From assembly GCA_029974015.1 (NCBI GenBank), contig JARKUF010000022.1, forward strand, positions 124,001 to 188,000: a stretch of 64,000 nucleotides of DNA, in the 5' to 3' direction. The number at the start of each line of letters is the position of its first letter. The stretch's first letter is position 1. Positions 9,020 to 18,661 of the stretch are shown piece by piece. Origin of the DNA: Spirochaetota bacterium. Lineage in GTDB: Bacteria; Spirochaetota; UBA4802; JAGODF01. The notes beneath the pieces were generated by a model that saw nothing but the letters and a program-made list of their open reading frames with translations, made no database searches and was not told where the DNA came from. A program made the translations under genes and the position numbers.

Positions 9020-9511
9020 ATGGGGGTCGGTATACACAGAAATAGAACATTGACTTTTGCCGCAGCGGCATCCTTCGTCCTGGCGGCACTTATAGCCTGT
9101 GTGCCGCCCCAGTACCGGGGCGCCAGGCTCTCTTACGGCCCCGATATTCGGCGAAGGATCGTGGAAGAGGCGCGCCACCATGTGGGGACGCCGTACCGGT
9201 ACGGCGGCGTTTCCCCGCGGGGATTCGACTGTTCCGGCCTGGTTTTGTACGTGTACCGGGAAAACGGCATTACCCTCCCCAGGTCCGCGGGGGACCAGTT
9301 CCGGGACGGGCGGAAGGTAACCCGGCGATACCTTCGGCCCGGCGACCTGGTATTCTTCCAAACCTCACGAACACCCATCTCCCATGTCGGGATTTACGCG
9401 GGCAGGGGAAAATTTATCCATGCCCCGAAGCCCGGAAAGAAAGTAAGCTACGCCCGGCTGGACAACCGATACTGGTCACAGCGGTATCGCGGGGCCGTAA
9501 CATATCTTTAG
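9020..9511 (+). CDS. NlpC/P60 family cell-wall hydrolase, lipoprotein
   Basis: This is a predicted periplasmic D,L-endopeptidase that cuts peptidoglycan stem peptides. The 163-residue protein has a lipoprotein signal peptide ending in LIAC (acylated Cys27), then a single NlpC/P60 domain. The catalytic triad is visible: C71 in FDCSGLV, H122 in ISHVGIY, and H134 in FIHAPKPG. Length fits the minimal Spr/NlpC type with no SH3 domains. The ribosome site before the ATG at 9020 is poor, but no better in-frame start exists before the signal peptide. It is divergent from the enoyl-CoA gene and convergent with the chloride channel gene. Confidence 0.92.
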   Translation: MGVGIHRNRTLTFAAAASFVLAALIACVPPQYRGARLSYGPDIRRRIVEEARHHVGTPYRYGGVSPRGFDCSGLVLYVYRENGITLPRSAGDQFRDGRKVTRRYLRPGDLVFFQTSRTPISHVGIYAGRGKFIHAPKPGKKVSYARLDNRYWSQRYRGAVTYL

Positions 9512-9554
9512 TTAATCTCGAAAAATGGTTTTTCCCGCACGCTGACTTCCGGAC

Positions 9555-11363
9555 TCATGTGTGTCGCCCGCCGCTTCCTTCCTTTCTCCCCATAAACTCC
9601 AGTATAAACTGGTCGGTTTCCCATTCGTCGAGGAGAGAGTTGTATGCCTGGGTGATGCGCTGATGAGTGAGCACGCCTGTAATTTTCCTGCCTTCAGGGC
9701 GGTCCGACACGGGGATCATCTCGAGGTTTTGCTTTTCTATGGCGTGAAGGGCGCTGGAAACTTTATCGTCTTCACACACGGTCCCAGCCTCATTGTAGAT
9801 ATCTCCGGCAATCAGGAGGTCCACCAGGTCCGAGGACATGAGGGCTTGTTTGATGTCATTCAGGGTTATGATACCCAGGAAATCCCCCTTATCATCGACC
9901 ACCACAACGCTCCCGTAAGCCGAGGTGAGAAGCGTGTCGGTAAGCTCACGGAAGGCCATGCGATAATCGACCGACTGGTACTCCTTCTCCATGAGGTCGC
10001 CCACCTTCACGCGCCCGAGGAGATCCACCTCCCCACGTTTCGATACATCGATGCCTTGTTCAAGAAGCTCGTTCGCGTAGACCGACCTCTTATTATAATA
10101 CATCGTCACCAGATACGACATTATTGAAACAAGCATGAGAGGGAGGATAAACTTGTAATCCCCCGTCGTCTCGAAAACGAGCATTATTGCCGTCAGAGGG
10201 ATAGAGTTTACACCCGCCAGGACGCCCCCCATGCCGATGAGGCCGAATGTCACCGGATCAAGCGATGAACCGAAAAATGTATTCGCAAGAATCGCGAACG
10301 CATATCCCAGCATGACCCCAAGGCTTAAAGACGGCGCGAAGGTGCCCCCAAAAGCTCCGGCGTTGATATAGAGCACCAGAAACACCGTCATGAGGGCGAA
10401 AAGCACAAGGAGGGTCCCCGGGCCGAAGGCGCCTGAGAGGACGTCGTTTATAGTGCTGTAGCCAATGCCGAAAATGCTGTAATACTTGGTAACAACAATG
10501 CCGAAGGCGAGGGCCACGGGAATCAGTTTGAGAAACTCATTTTGGATTCCGAGCCTTTCTTCCAGTAATGTCTTTGTGTATTTTTTTATCCCGAAAAAAA
10601 CGAGAGAGGCGACGCCGCAGAGTATTCCCATGGCGAAAAAGAACGGAAGCTCGCTCACAGAACCTGGATGATATGCGGGAATCGAGATAGCGTGGGCGTT
10701 TCCCACCACAGACCTCGATATGATATCCGCGACAACGGAAGAGATGATAAGGGCGCTTAAGGCCTGGTTTTTCAAGTCGTTCAGGAGCATCACCTCGATG
10801 CCGAAGAAGACCCCGGCGATGGGAGCGTTGAAGATCGCCGATATAGCGGCCCCGGCCCCCGCGGCGGTGTACATGCGCATGTCTTTTTTGTCCAGGCGCA
10901 AAAACTGGGACATGGCGGACCCCACGCCGCTTCCCATTTTGGCCGCGGGCCCTTCGGGACCCAGGGGCGCCCCTGTGCCGATGGTAAGGATGGAGGCTAT
11001 GAAATGGAACACCGTTTTCGTAAAAGGGATGTATCCGTTCCTGATGATGATCGACTTGATGACGCCTGTAACGCCGGGATCACCTGCGAGTTTCCTGAAA
11101 AGGCGCGAGGCAAGGGCAATTAGAAAAGCCCCTGTGACGGGGATAAGGAACACAAGGCGGCGGTCGGCATGGAGCATCCTGGTAAAGCCGTCGGGGCCGA
11201 AAAATTTTCTTGTGCCTTCCAGAAAGATATGGAAGAGGATCGCGCTCAGCCCCGATACGATTCCCAGGAGAGTGGAAAGGAGGATATGGTAGACATAGCG
11301 GGAAAGGTCGCTTTTAAGATATCCCGTCCGCGCCTCATGAAGGCCGCTCCTTATGCGAAACAT
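9555..11363 (-). CDS. ClC-type chloride channel/antiporter with C-terminal CBS pair
   Basis: This inner-membrane anion channel or Cl-/H+ antiporter is about 602 residues. Selectivity-filter motifs are present: GPEGP (gating glutamate) near residue 135 and GGTFAPSLSLG near 345. The gene's membrane core (about 25-430) is followed by two CBS domains (about 450-580: VGDLMEKEYQSVDYRMAF, then KVSSALHAIEKQNLEMIPV), which bind adenine nucleotides in relatives. An inner glutamate also occurs in GVFFGIEVML, in the region of the E. coli proton glutamate. The ATG at 11363 is preferred over an in-frame GTG two codons earlier. It lies 127 bases after GAPDH on the same strand. No fluoride-type motif set was recognised. 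Confidence 0.93.
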   Translation of the reverse strand: MFRIRSGLHEARTGYLKSDLSRYVYHILLSTLLGIVSGLSAILFHIFLEGTRKFFGPDGFTRMLHADRRLVFLIPVTGAFLIALASRLFRKLAGDPGVTGVIKSIIIRNGYIPFTKTVFHFIASILTIGTGAPLGPEGPAAKMGSGVGSAMSQFLRLDKKDMRMYTAAGAGAAISAIFNAPIAGVFFGIEVMLLNDLKNQALSALIISSVVADIISRSVVGNAHAISIPAYHPGSVSELPFFFAMGILCGVASLVFFGIKKYTKTLLEERLGIQNEFLKLIPVALAFGIVVTKYYSIFGIGYSTINDVLSGAFGPGTLLVLFALMTVFLVLYINAGAFGGTFAPSLSLGVMLGYAFAILANTFFGSSLDPVTFGLIGMGGVLAGVNSIPLTAIMLVFETTGDYKFILPLMLVSIMSYLVTMYYNKRSVYANELLEQGIDVSKRGEVDLLGRVKVGDLMEKEYQSVDYRMAFRELTDTLLTSAYGSVVVVDDKGDFLGIITLNDIKQALMSSDLVDLLIAGDIYNEAGTVCEDDKVSSALHAIEKQNLEMIPVSDRPEGRKITGVLTHQRITQAYNSLLDEWETDQFILEFMGRKEGSGGRHT

Positions 11364-11465
11364 GTCCACGGTGAATGTCCCGGAGCAGGTTGTGATATAA
11401 AGAATGACATACCGCCGTACACATCATGCGGCGAAGGGTCCTGTCAACCTCTTTTGGCAGGAAAT

Positions 11466-11492
11466 AAAAAAACCGGCCCCGTTTGGAGGTTT
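11466..11492 (-). terminator. Putative rho-independent terminator of the GAPDH gene
   Basis: On the minus strand a GC-rich stretch (AAACC...GGTTT ends around CGGGGCC) is followed directly by seven T. It overlaps the stop codon of gap. The stem is short, so confidence is limited. Confidence 0.4.
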
Positions 11493-12642
11493 ACCCCCTG
11501 CCCAGGATGTGGTCATAGAGGCGCATGATGGAGTTGGCATAACCAAATTCGTTATCGTACCAGAAGTTCAGGTCAACCATGGTGTAGTATCGGTTGTCCC
11601 GTTTCGATGTGCGCCTGTGCGTGAAAGGCGCGTCGTAAATCGTAGAGAACGGGCTTCCCACGATATCGGCGCTTACAAGCTGTTCCGTGGAGAATTTCAT
11701 GATTTCCGGGTACTTTTCGGCATACTCCCTGAATATGCCGTGGACATAGTTGTTGTCAAACTCCCCCATCACCGTCACATCGAGGATTACGATGGACCCG
11801 GTGTTCGTGGGGACCCGTATGGACGACGCCTGAGATCCTATTCCGAGGTCCCGGATTTCAGGGACCACTTCCAAAACGGCGTTGGCTGCCCCTGTTGATG
11901 TCGGAATCATGCTGTTAATAATACTGCGCCGTTTTCGAGTGTCCTTGTCCCCCGCCTTCGGAAGCGTGTCCAAAACACTCTGCGAATTAGTTGCGGCATG
12001 GACCGTCGTCAGGGAATACGACAGGAACCTGTCCCCAAAGTGGTCCACCAGGGCCTTGATGGCGGGGGCACAGCAGTTTGTGGTGCAAGAGGCGTTCGAG
12101 ATTAAGCGGTGCTTGGCGTCGTCATACCAATCGAAGTTCACCCCCCCAACGACAGTGACTGCATCTTCCGGCATTGCCGTCCCTTTGTTCTTCATCTTGA
12201 AGGGGGCCGTGAGGACAACCTTCTTCGCATTGTTCAGGTGTCCCCGAAGCGAGTTATCGTCGCCAAGGGAGGGGTCCGTCATCATCCCCGTGGTGTCGAA
12301 GACGAGCTCCACGCCGTGGTCCGACCAGGGGACCGAGCCGGGGACGCGGCATTTCGCGTCGGAGAGCCATATCACCTTCACGCCGTTCATCCATACATGG
12401 CCGTCCCGTATTACAACCCTGTCGCCGACGCCGAACCCGAAGAAAAACCGGTCATAAGGCCCGTATGTCGAATCGAAGGCCAGATACGCCGCCAGGTCCT
12501 CCAGGCCCTTCCCCGTTTCCCGGCCCGTCGATATCACCACGGACTCCTGCTCCTTCCTCGCTGTTATGAGCCAGAGGATGAGCTTCCCGATCCTGCCGAT
12601 TCCGTTAATTCCCACGGGGGCCTTTAATGATATGGTAGCCAT
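11491..12642 (-). CDS. gap: Glyceraldehyde-3-phosphate dehydrogenase, divergent long form
   Basis: This enzyme oxidises glyceraldehyde 3-phosphate with phosphate and NAD(P). The 383-residue protein has the nucleotide-binding NGIGRIGK motif and the catalytic C186 in SNASCTTNCCAP, followed by SLTTVHAATNSQSVLD (the His of the active site) and PTSTGAANAV. It is some 45 residues longer than the usual 335. The extra length lies mainly between the N-terminal nucleotide fold and the catalytic Cys, including the segment around FFFGFGVGDRVVIRDGHVWM. The TVHAYTNDQ motif typical of glycolytic GAPDH is altered to TVHAATNSQ. The start ATG has AAGGAG nine bases upstream. Its upstream neighbour on the same strand is a PPDK-like gene, which suggests lower-glycolysis context. 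Erythrose-4-phosphate dehydrogenase activity is an alternative. Confidence 0.9.
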   Translation of the reverse strand: MATISLKAPVGINGIGRIGKLILWLITARKEQESVVISTGRETGKGLEDLAAYLAFDSTYGPYDRFFFGFGVGDRVVIRDGHVWMNGVKVIWLSDAKCRVPGSVPWSDHGVELVFDTTGMMTDPSLGDDNSLRGHLNNAKKVVLTAPFKMKNKGTAMPEDAVTVVGGVNFDWYDDAKHRLISNASCTTNCCAPAIKALVDHFGDRFLSYSLTTVHAATNSQSVLDTLPKAGDKDTRKRRSIINSMIPTSTGAANAVLEVVPEIRDLGIGSQASSIRVPTNTGSIVILDVTVMGEFDNNYVHGIFREYAEKYPEIMKFSTEQLVSADIVGSPFSTIYDAPFTHRRTSKRDNRYYTMVDLNFWYDNEFGYANSIMRLYDHILGRG

Positions 12643-12701
12643 GATGTGCGCTCCTTACAAGGTGATTATTATTCTATGAGAATGCGGCAACAACTATTTC
12701 G

Positions 12702-12731
12702 TTTTTCCGCCCGTCTTCTCGGGCGGGAAAA
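12702..12731 (-). repeat. Decayed copy of the dispersed hairpin (hairpin 1 only)
   Basis: A hairpin with arms CCGCCCG/CGGGCGG and A/T edges lies between the PPDK-like stop and gap. The left flank (GGCAACAACTATTT) resembles the element's left terminus, but the right half is missing. By position it could also end transcription of the PPDK-like gene, though no T-run follows the stem on the minus strand. Confidence 0.5.
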
Positions 12732-12772
12732 GCCGGAGCGCGGGCCGGAACGGGGGATTTTAAGCGCCCGCA

Positions 12773-15700
12773 TCACTTCCCCGAGAAGCCCGCTGGCTTC
12801 GTGTTCAGCTTTCCGGCGTACACGTTTCCGGTGTTCCCGTCGATGGTGATGAAGTCTCCTTCCCGGATTATCTGTTTCACCGCCCGGGTCTGGGGGTCCT
12901 CGACGACGGCCTCTCCGCGGTTCTCGTCGATCTTCATTATGGAAAAATCGCTAACTCCAGATTTTTCCAGACGCCGCATTTGAAGCACGGCATGGGAAGT
13001 CATGCCCCCTACGCAGGTGAGAATGCCGTCGGATTTTTTCAGGCCGATGACGTCCTCGGGGTTAGTCTCGGGGCGCACCAGAATCACGAGGTCCCCGGGG
13101 TGGCGCTCCCGCATGGCATCGATGCCTTCCATGGAGAACACCGCACGCCCCGATACGGCGCCGCCCGAGGCGGCGAGCCCATGGCCCAGGAGGCGCTTCT
13201 GGAGTACTCCGGGCTTCTCGTCAATTTCGTCGAAGGCGAACACATGCTTCGTCATGCCCCGTATTTGAAGAATGTAGAGCCGGTCGTCCTCGCAGGTGAA
13301 TTCTATCTCCACATCGTTCCCCCATCGGTCCCGGATCATTTTTACCGCCCCGGCGAGCCTGGCATACTGCTCCGGAAACGACGACTCCAGCGAAGGAAAA
13401 GCCGCGGATTTAGCATGGATTTTTTTCTGCTCCTCGCTTATGGGGAACACCCGGGCCACTCCGCTTACGATGTCATGCCCTTGGGCGCGGGTTTTATATT
13501 CGCCGAAAAGGGAAAGCTTCTCATTTCCCAGGTACTGGCTATGGACCACTCCCGTGATGTTCCGCGGGTTTATGTTTCCGAAAACCATCTTCTGGACAAT
13601 CACGGCCGTGCCCCAGACATCGGAAATGTTTACAAACTCCCGGTAATTACGGGCGATGACGGAGTCCCAGGACTCGAACACCGCGAGGATGGCGTAGAAG
13701 AGCTGCTTGTATGGGTCCTTTGGAATGGAGTAGCCGTAATCGTTGATTATGTAGCGGTACTTACGGGTAAGGAGCTTCATCTGCCTCCCCGTGAGTTTCT
13801 CTTTTAAATCGACGCCGGCGTTTGCCTTCGCTTCGGCCATGAGGTTTTCAAAGATGGCCCGGTCAATACCGTAGGATGATATCCCGAAGTCCTGAATGAG
13901 ACGCCGGTAACAGTCGTAGGCAAACCAGGCGTCGACCTCCGAGAGGCGCTCCAGTATCTCCTCGGTGATTCCCACATTGGTGATGGTGTCCATAACTCCG
14001 GGCATTGAGAAGACGGCGCCGCTGCGTACGGAGAGGAGGGCCGGGTTTTGGGGGTCCCCGAAGCGCCCGCCGGTGAATTCGTCAACATAGCGCGCGAACA
14101 TGCTGGTAAGCTTCCGCCGGAAACGGGGGTTCTTGATATTGTCTTCTTTCACCCGCTTGTAAAACTCCGAGGAGATGATGAACCCTTCCGGAACGTCAAC
14201 CCCCACGGAACGGGCGGCGAACATGAGGCCGTGGGCCTTTCCCCCCACCTCCCACATCGGGGCGCAGACTCCGCCAGGCCGACGGGGTTGGCGCCCCTTT
14301 ATCGGCTGGATTATGAACCCCTTGTTGTCCTTACGACGACGCCTGTTCATGGCCACGCCGTCGACGGTGTTTTCCAAGTCCACGACGAGACGGTCACGTA
14401 TCCCCACAAGGAGATTGTCGAAGAGTTGAAGCAGCGGGGATTGCATGATCTGGTCCCGAAGAAACCTGTCCGCCACCACCTCCATCTCGGATCCGTTTCC
14501 CTCGGCGCCCAGAAAACGGGCAGAAATTTTTTCCACGCCGATCACCCGTATCGCCTCCCGGAGTACGAACTTGAAAGTCTCGTTGAAACGGTCCGATATC
14601 TCCCCGTGTATTACAAGAAGATGTGTGATGACATCACGGAACTGCGAGCGGTGCATATTGGGCGTGTCAAGGAGGCTCGTGACGGTGATCATCTCCTGGT
14701 TTACCAGGCCGTCCACGAGGAAGGCCCGAAAGAACAGCTTCAGCGTCTTTTTAATCTTGATATAATCAATGGGCGCAGCGTCTTCAAGGCTGATCTCCTC
14801 GATCAACTTTTCGAAGAGCCTGGAGCGCACAATATTCATATGGAATACCACCCGGAGGGTGTCGAACTTCTTCTCCTTGTAAGAGCCGTACATCGACGGG
14901 ATGCCGAAGGCGATGTGGCGTTTAAACTCGATGGTATCCAGAGGTTCGAAGGCCTTCCCCGAGAGGAGTATTTCCTCTTTGAGAAGCGCCTGCATTCCTA
15001 GGAGGGCGTCCAGGGCCGCCATGACATTCTTACCCCGGAGGGCCGGGAAAAAGAAACCCGGAGGCGAGAAAAGCCCCTGGGAGGCGTACTCCTCCAGGCG
15101 GTCCATGATCCGCACGTCAGAAAAATTATACTTGTCGTACAGAAGCCGATAGACGCGGAGAAATAGGAGGAACTTTTCCATGTTCACCCTGGAGATGTCG
15201 GCCGACCAGGACCCGTCGTACAGCCCCCTGAACTCGCCATCGGAAATTTCGTAGAGGAATTCCCAGACGGGCTTTCGGGTAAAATCGACGCCGAAGGCCC
15301 TTTCGAGACGCCGGAGAATTTTCCCCATCTCCACGGGTGTCTTCTTGTCCAGGTACGCCTCGAGGCGGAGGAGGACTGCGGTGTTCCCTCCATCGCTTCC
15401 AAAGTGCTCCCCGGCTGTGGACAGGAATTCGTCCCTGTCCACGCGGTCCAGAAAATCCCAGAACAGTCCGCCCTCTTTGACTCCCAGGGCCCTTTTTACA
15501 TCATCAACGATGCGCCTGGCCCCCTCATCCTCGTCCAGACGATCAAGGGCAAGCATTTCACCGAGACCCTCGTACACTTCTACGGGGACCATTTCGCGGA
15601 GCGGCCCCGGGTCCCCGGTGAGCCAGTAATCCATCACATGCTGTAAAAGGAGGACCGTCCTGCTGCTCGACTCAACGTGGACCTGTTTGCGGATGAAATG

Positions 15701-17269
15701 CACAAGGTCGTCCATGCGGTGGTTGGTGTCGATCCGCTCTGTCAGCGCCCGGATGTCCCCCGTGGCCCCTATGTCGTGGTAGAAGGCCGGAAAGACCGCG
15801 GCTAAAGACGTTATGAGATAGAACACCTCCCGATAATCGCTGTTGAGGAGACGTGATATGTCGCGTTGGAAAACGTCCGTGTCTTTTAAAAAGACGCCAC
15901 CGAGTTTCAAATTCACGATGAGGCTCGCCGCAAGCTTCTTCATGGCCGGAGGGTCGAGCTCGATAAGGCGCATCCAGGTCCTGATGTTTTCCAGGTGGCT
16001 GGAGTTGACTATGATCGACCAGTCATTGGCAATTCCCGAGTACTCCGGGAATCGGAAGCGGAAGCGTACCAGGTGGTCGATGAAGTGGTCGATGAGATAG
16101 GCCCTTCCGGATTCGACGACTGTTTTGCCGATGTTAAAGACCGCCGTGAAGGCCGCCTGGAAGCTTCCTCCACGCTCAATTTCGGCGAAGAGCTGGGGCA
16201 GGACCATGTCGACGACGCTCCGGAGAAGCTCAGGCCTGTCCCAGGAGGAGAAGGCCGCGCAGAGGGACGCCACGGTGCGGGACATGAAGAGCTGGAGTTC
16301 GTGGTCGCGCCCCATGGTGGATTTTTCCACGAGAAACCCGAGAATTTTCAATATGGCGCTGTCGGAGCCTAGGGCGCCCTCCTCTACGGCGCGTTTTGTC
16401 CCCCGGCAAATTTCCTCCCATATTCTCGCGTTATGCCCAAAGTCCGCGGGGGAGCCCTCCCCTGTAAAAAGCGACATGGCGAGGCCCTCGGCCTCTTTTT
16501 TAACCGCCTCGATACTATCCGCATATGCGGCGCCAGTAACCTGGCGAAGAAGCGCCAGAAGCTCCTTTCCCACCCCGGGCCCGAAGGCCCGCTCAAGCTC
16601 CGCTATTTCTTCTTCCGAAACGGTAATGCAATGCCCGGCATAGAGGCGGTACTGCCCGGCGATAAATCCGGCTATTCCGCGGATTATACCGGAACGTTCC
16701 GGTTCCTTTTCCAGGAGAAGAACCCCGCATTTCCTGGCAAGTCCATTGACATAATCGAAATACAATCCCTTTCCGCTCTGATCATGCAGGATGTCCAGAA
16801 ATTGCCCGGCGAAGCGGTGAAAATGGTCTCGAATGTGCAGGGCCGCATCATCGCGGAGCCCCTGTATCACGAAGGCATAACGGTCGAAGAACGTATCGGC
16901 GGCCCTGAGAGAGGAACCCTTGCCTCGTACTGTCCCTGCCGAAAGATAGTGGAATACAATTGGTAGAACCTCCCCTGCATGGGGAGCGATATCGTGCATG
17001 TAATCGAAAAGATAGGATCGAAGGCCCGAGATGACGTACTTCCAGTCGATGTTGGGATGGCGAAGCTCTTCGACGAGGCGGGCGATCTTCTGCCGCGAAC
17101 CGAATTTACCCTCCAATGGGTCCAGGAGGAGCTCCGCCCTTTCCACGACACCCGCCGCAACGGGCGCCGCGGGGGCGGCGCCATCAGGAGCCGCGGGATG
17201 TATAATGCTTACATGCTCCATATCCAAAAACAGTGTTTTCTTTGCATCTCCTTCCCGGGGAAACGGCAC
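12773..17269 (-). CDS. PEP/pyruvate-binding and phosphohistidine domain protein with giant N-terminal region (PPDK-like)
   Basis: This 1499-residue protein has a C-terminal third like pyruvate phosphate dikinase. The ATP-grasp pyruvate/PEP-binding domain begins near 1010 (GGKAHGLMFAARSVGVDVP) and includes SVRSGAVFSMPGVMDT and EIEFTCEDDRLYILQ. The swivelling phosphohistidine domain carries GGMTSHA with His1426. The protein then ends near residue 1499, so the PEP-binding TIM barrel that completes PPDK and PEP synthase is absent. The first roughly 1000 residues are helical and match no family I recognise. The likely start is a GTG at 17269 with GGGAGG 11 bases upstream; an in-frame ATG at residue 17 is the alternative. 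It may be a phosphotransfer partner needing a separate barrel, or a dikinase of new type. gap follows downstream. Confidence 0.85.
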   Translation of the reverse strand: MPFPREGDAKKTLFLDMEHVSIIHPAAPDGAAPAAPVAAGVVERAELLLDPLEGKFGSRQKIARLVEELRHPNIDWKYVISGLRSYLFDYMHDIAPHAGEVLPIVFHYLSAGTVRGKGSSLRAADTFFDRYAFVIQGLRDDAALHIRDHFHRFAGQFLDILHDQSGKGLYFDYVNGLARKCGVLLLEKEPERSGIIRGIAGFIAGQYRLYAGHCITVSEEEIAELERAFGPGVGKELLALLRQVTGAAYADSIEAVKKEAEGLAMSLFTGEGSPADFGHNARIWEEICRGTKRAVEEGALGSDSAILKILGFLVEKSTMGRDHELQLFMSRTVASLCAAFSSWDRPELLRSVVDMVLPQLFAEIERGGSFQAAFTAVFNIGKTVVESGRAYLIDHFIDHLVRFRFRFPEYSGIANDWSIIVNSSHLENIRTWMRLIELDPPAMKKLAASLIVNLKLGGVFLKDTDVFQRDISRLLNSDYREVFYLITSLAAVFPAFYHDIGATGDIRALTERIDTNHRMDDLVHFIRKQVHVESSSRTVLLLQHVMDYWLTGDPGPLREMVPVEVYEGLGEMLALDRLDEDEGARRIVDDVKRALGVKEGGLFWDFLDRVDRDEFLSTAGEHFGSDGGNTAVLLRLEAYLDKKTPVEMGKILRRLERAFGVDFTRKPVWEFLYEISDGEFRGLYDGSWSADISRVNMEKFLLFLRVYRLLYDKYNFSDVRIMDRLEEYASQGLFSPPGFFFPALRGKNVMAALDALLGMQALLKEEILLSGKAFEPLDTIEFKRHIAFGIPSMYGSYKEKKFDTLRVVFHMNIVRSRLFEKLIEEISLEDAAPIDYIKIKKTLKLFFRAFLVDGLVNQEMITVTSLLDTPNMHRSQFRDVITHLLVIHGEISDRFNETFKFVLREAIRVIGVEKISARFLGAEGNGSEMEVVADRFLRDQIMQSPLLQLFDNLLVGIRDRLVVDLENTVDGVAMNRRRRKDNKGFIIQPIKGRQPRRPGGVCAPMWEVGGKAHGLMFAARSVGVDVPEGFIISSEFYKRVKEDNIKNPRFRRKLTSMFARYVDEFTGGRFGDPQNPALLSVRSGAVFSMPGVMDTITNVGITEEILERLSEVDAWFAYDCYRRLIQDFGISSYGIDRAIFENLMAEAKANAGVDLKEKLTGRQMKLLTRKYRYIINDYGYSIPKDPYKQLFYAILAVFESWDSVIARNYREFVNISDVWGTAVIVQKMVFGNINPRNITGVVHSQYLGNEKLSLFGEYKTRAQGHDIVSGVARVFPISEEQKKIHAKSAAFPSLESSFPEQYARLAGAVKMIRDRWGNDVEIEFTCEDDRLYILQIRGMTKHVFAFDEIDEKPGVLQKRLLGHGLAASGGAVSGRAVFSMEGIDAMRERHPGDLVILVRPETNPEDVIGLKKSDGILTCVGGMTSHAVLQMRRLEKSGVSDFSIMKIDENRGEAVVEDPQTRAVKQIIREGDFITIDGNTGNVYAGKLNTKPAGFSGK

Positions 17270-17566
17270 AGAAAACGCCGCCTCCCATGTTTAGACGCCA
17301 AATTTTATCTGTCTCTTATGGAATATACAAATACCTGTCATTGTCTGGAAAGGGGCGTCAACACATTTGGATAAGCGGAATCCCCTTTTTCTATGTAGGG
17401 GAAACCCCTATGTCGAAAAAGGACCAGGGCGAATTACCTGGCTACCGCGCCCACGGGCCGAAGCCGTCCAATTGCGGGCAAAATTATCTGGGCATGGGGA
17501 TTTTTAAACGTGCGACTTCTTAAATATGATGTGTACTGCCCGGAGCAAGGTGCGTTTGTCGGAATT
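17270..17566. other. Intergenic region upstream of the PPDK-like gene
   Basis: About 297 bases without a convincing gene. It holds a small hairpin at 17396-17410 (TAGGGG, AAA loop, CCCCTA). A 37-codon open frame at 17410-17523 has no ribosome site or family features and is not called. The region should contain the promoter of the minus-strand gene, but no clear -35/-10 pair stands out. Confidence 0.4.
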
Positions 17567-18580
17567 CTATGAAAAAGGCGCGGCTTCCCGCTTGTCCTCA
17601 TGGGGAAACGCTCCATTGAAGTCGTCGGCGGGAAGCACCTTGTTCAGGGGTTGGTACTTTCTTTCGGAAAGGTTGAACTCCATGCGGTTTCGGCTCCCCT
17701 CATCGTCGATGAAATGCGCGCGGAAGATATCGCTCACTTTCGCCCCGTCCTCCAGGCGGATGATCCCATTGTCAATGAGTTGGAGCAAGAAAGTGCGGAT
17801 GATGCCGAAGGACATCTTCTGGATGTTAAGGTCCGACTGGTGGCGATGGTCATAGAGGCCCAGGTTGACATCGGCTATACTGTAGGGACCGAAGCAGGTG
17901 TCGATATTGATACCCGTTTCGACGCCGTAAATTTGCCAGAAGTTCACGGAATTAAAAAACGCCAGGGTCCCCGCCACCTCCCCCGAGAGAGGATACGCAA
18001 AGTTTGTAAGCTTTTGTATCCCCGGGTGGTCTATGATGGAAAAAAGGGGCTGGGCGACGAACTTCTTCACACGCCCCATGGCCCGCCAGAAGCTCGCCTT
18101 TGAGAAATCGTAGCCCTGCAATACAGGCCCGGCGAGCGCTGTAACAAAATGTGTGCCAAAATATTCGGGAAGCACGTCGGAATCGAGGAACACAACGACG
18201 ATCTCATCGGGCCCCCTGCCGTTGACGTACTCCAGGTTCATCTGATAGAGGGCCCTTCGCATGTCGGACCCCTTCCCCGTTTCATCGTCCATGTCGGGGG
18301 GGCAGGAGGTGTTGTTCAGGAGCACCCTGAGGTTCGGGTCCGCCTGAAGGGCCTTCCTCTCCGTGAGGTCCATGACATCCCCCCTCCTCCGGTGAGAAAG
18401 AAAGATGGTGTCGATGAGGCCCCCTGCCTCCTTATGGAGGAGCCGGACCTTGTCGTGGATGAGGTCCGCCTCACGCTCTCCGCAGGTGGAAAAAACCACG
18501 AAAATTTCTCTGCGGCCCTTCAGCTCCCTGACTCGCTCGATAGGGAAATCCGCGGCCTCGAAATGGTCGATTACGCTCAT
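17567..18580 (-). CDS. Glycosyltransferase, glucosyl-3-phosphoglycerate synthase-like (GT81)
   Basis: This is a predicted cytoplasmic sugar transferase of the GT-A fold, 337 residues. The metal/nucleotide-sugar motif DSD is at 133-135 in VVVFLDSDVLPEYF. Further on, YPLSGEVAGTLAF, YGVETGINIDT and IADVNLGLYDHRHQS follow the order seen in GpgS enzymes, which join glucose from a nucleotide sugar to 3-phosphoglycerate on the way to glucosylglycerate, a compatible solute and polysaccharide primer. The start ATG has AGGT at suitable spacing. It lies 81 bases downstream of the barrel-protein gene on the same strand. A phosphatase partner (GpgP) is not adjacent. Mannosylglycerate-type or other GT81 activity is possible. 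Confidence 0.75.
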   Translation of the reverse strand: MSVIDHFEAADFPIERVRELKGRREIFVVFSTCGEREADLIHDKVRLLHKEAGGLIDTIFLSHRRRGDVMDLTERKALQADPNLRVLLNNTSCPPDMDDETGKGSDMRRALYQMNLEYVNGRGPDEIVVVFLDSDVLPEYFGTHFVTALAGPVLQGYDFSKASFWRAMGRVKKFVAQPLFSIIDHPGIQKLTNFAYPLSGEVAGTLAFFNSVNFWQIYGVETGINIDTCFGPYSIADVNLGLYDHRHQSDLNIQKMSFGIIRTFLLQLIDNGIIRLEDGAKVSDIFRAHFIDDEGSRNRMEFNLSERKYQPLNKVLPADDFNGAFPHEDKREAAPFS

Positions 18581-18661
18581 GCCGTATACCTGAAAAAACC
18601 ACCACCCCAGGGGTTTGTTTTTGTAAAGAAGAAAACTGAGGAATGAGAAACCAAACCGTCG

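Noticed and set aside
17410-17523. 37-codon frame between the PPDK-like and glycosyltransferase genes
   Set aside because: No ribosome site, no family pattern; likely chance in a promoter region.
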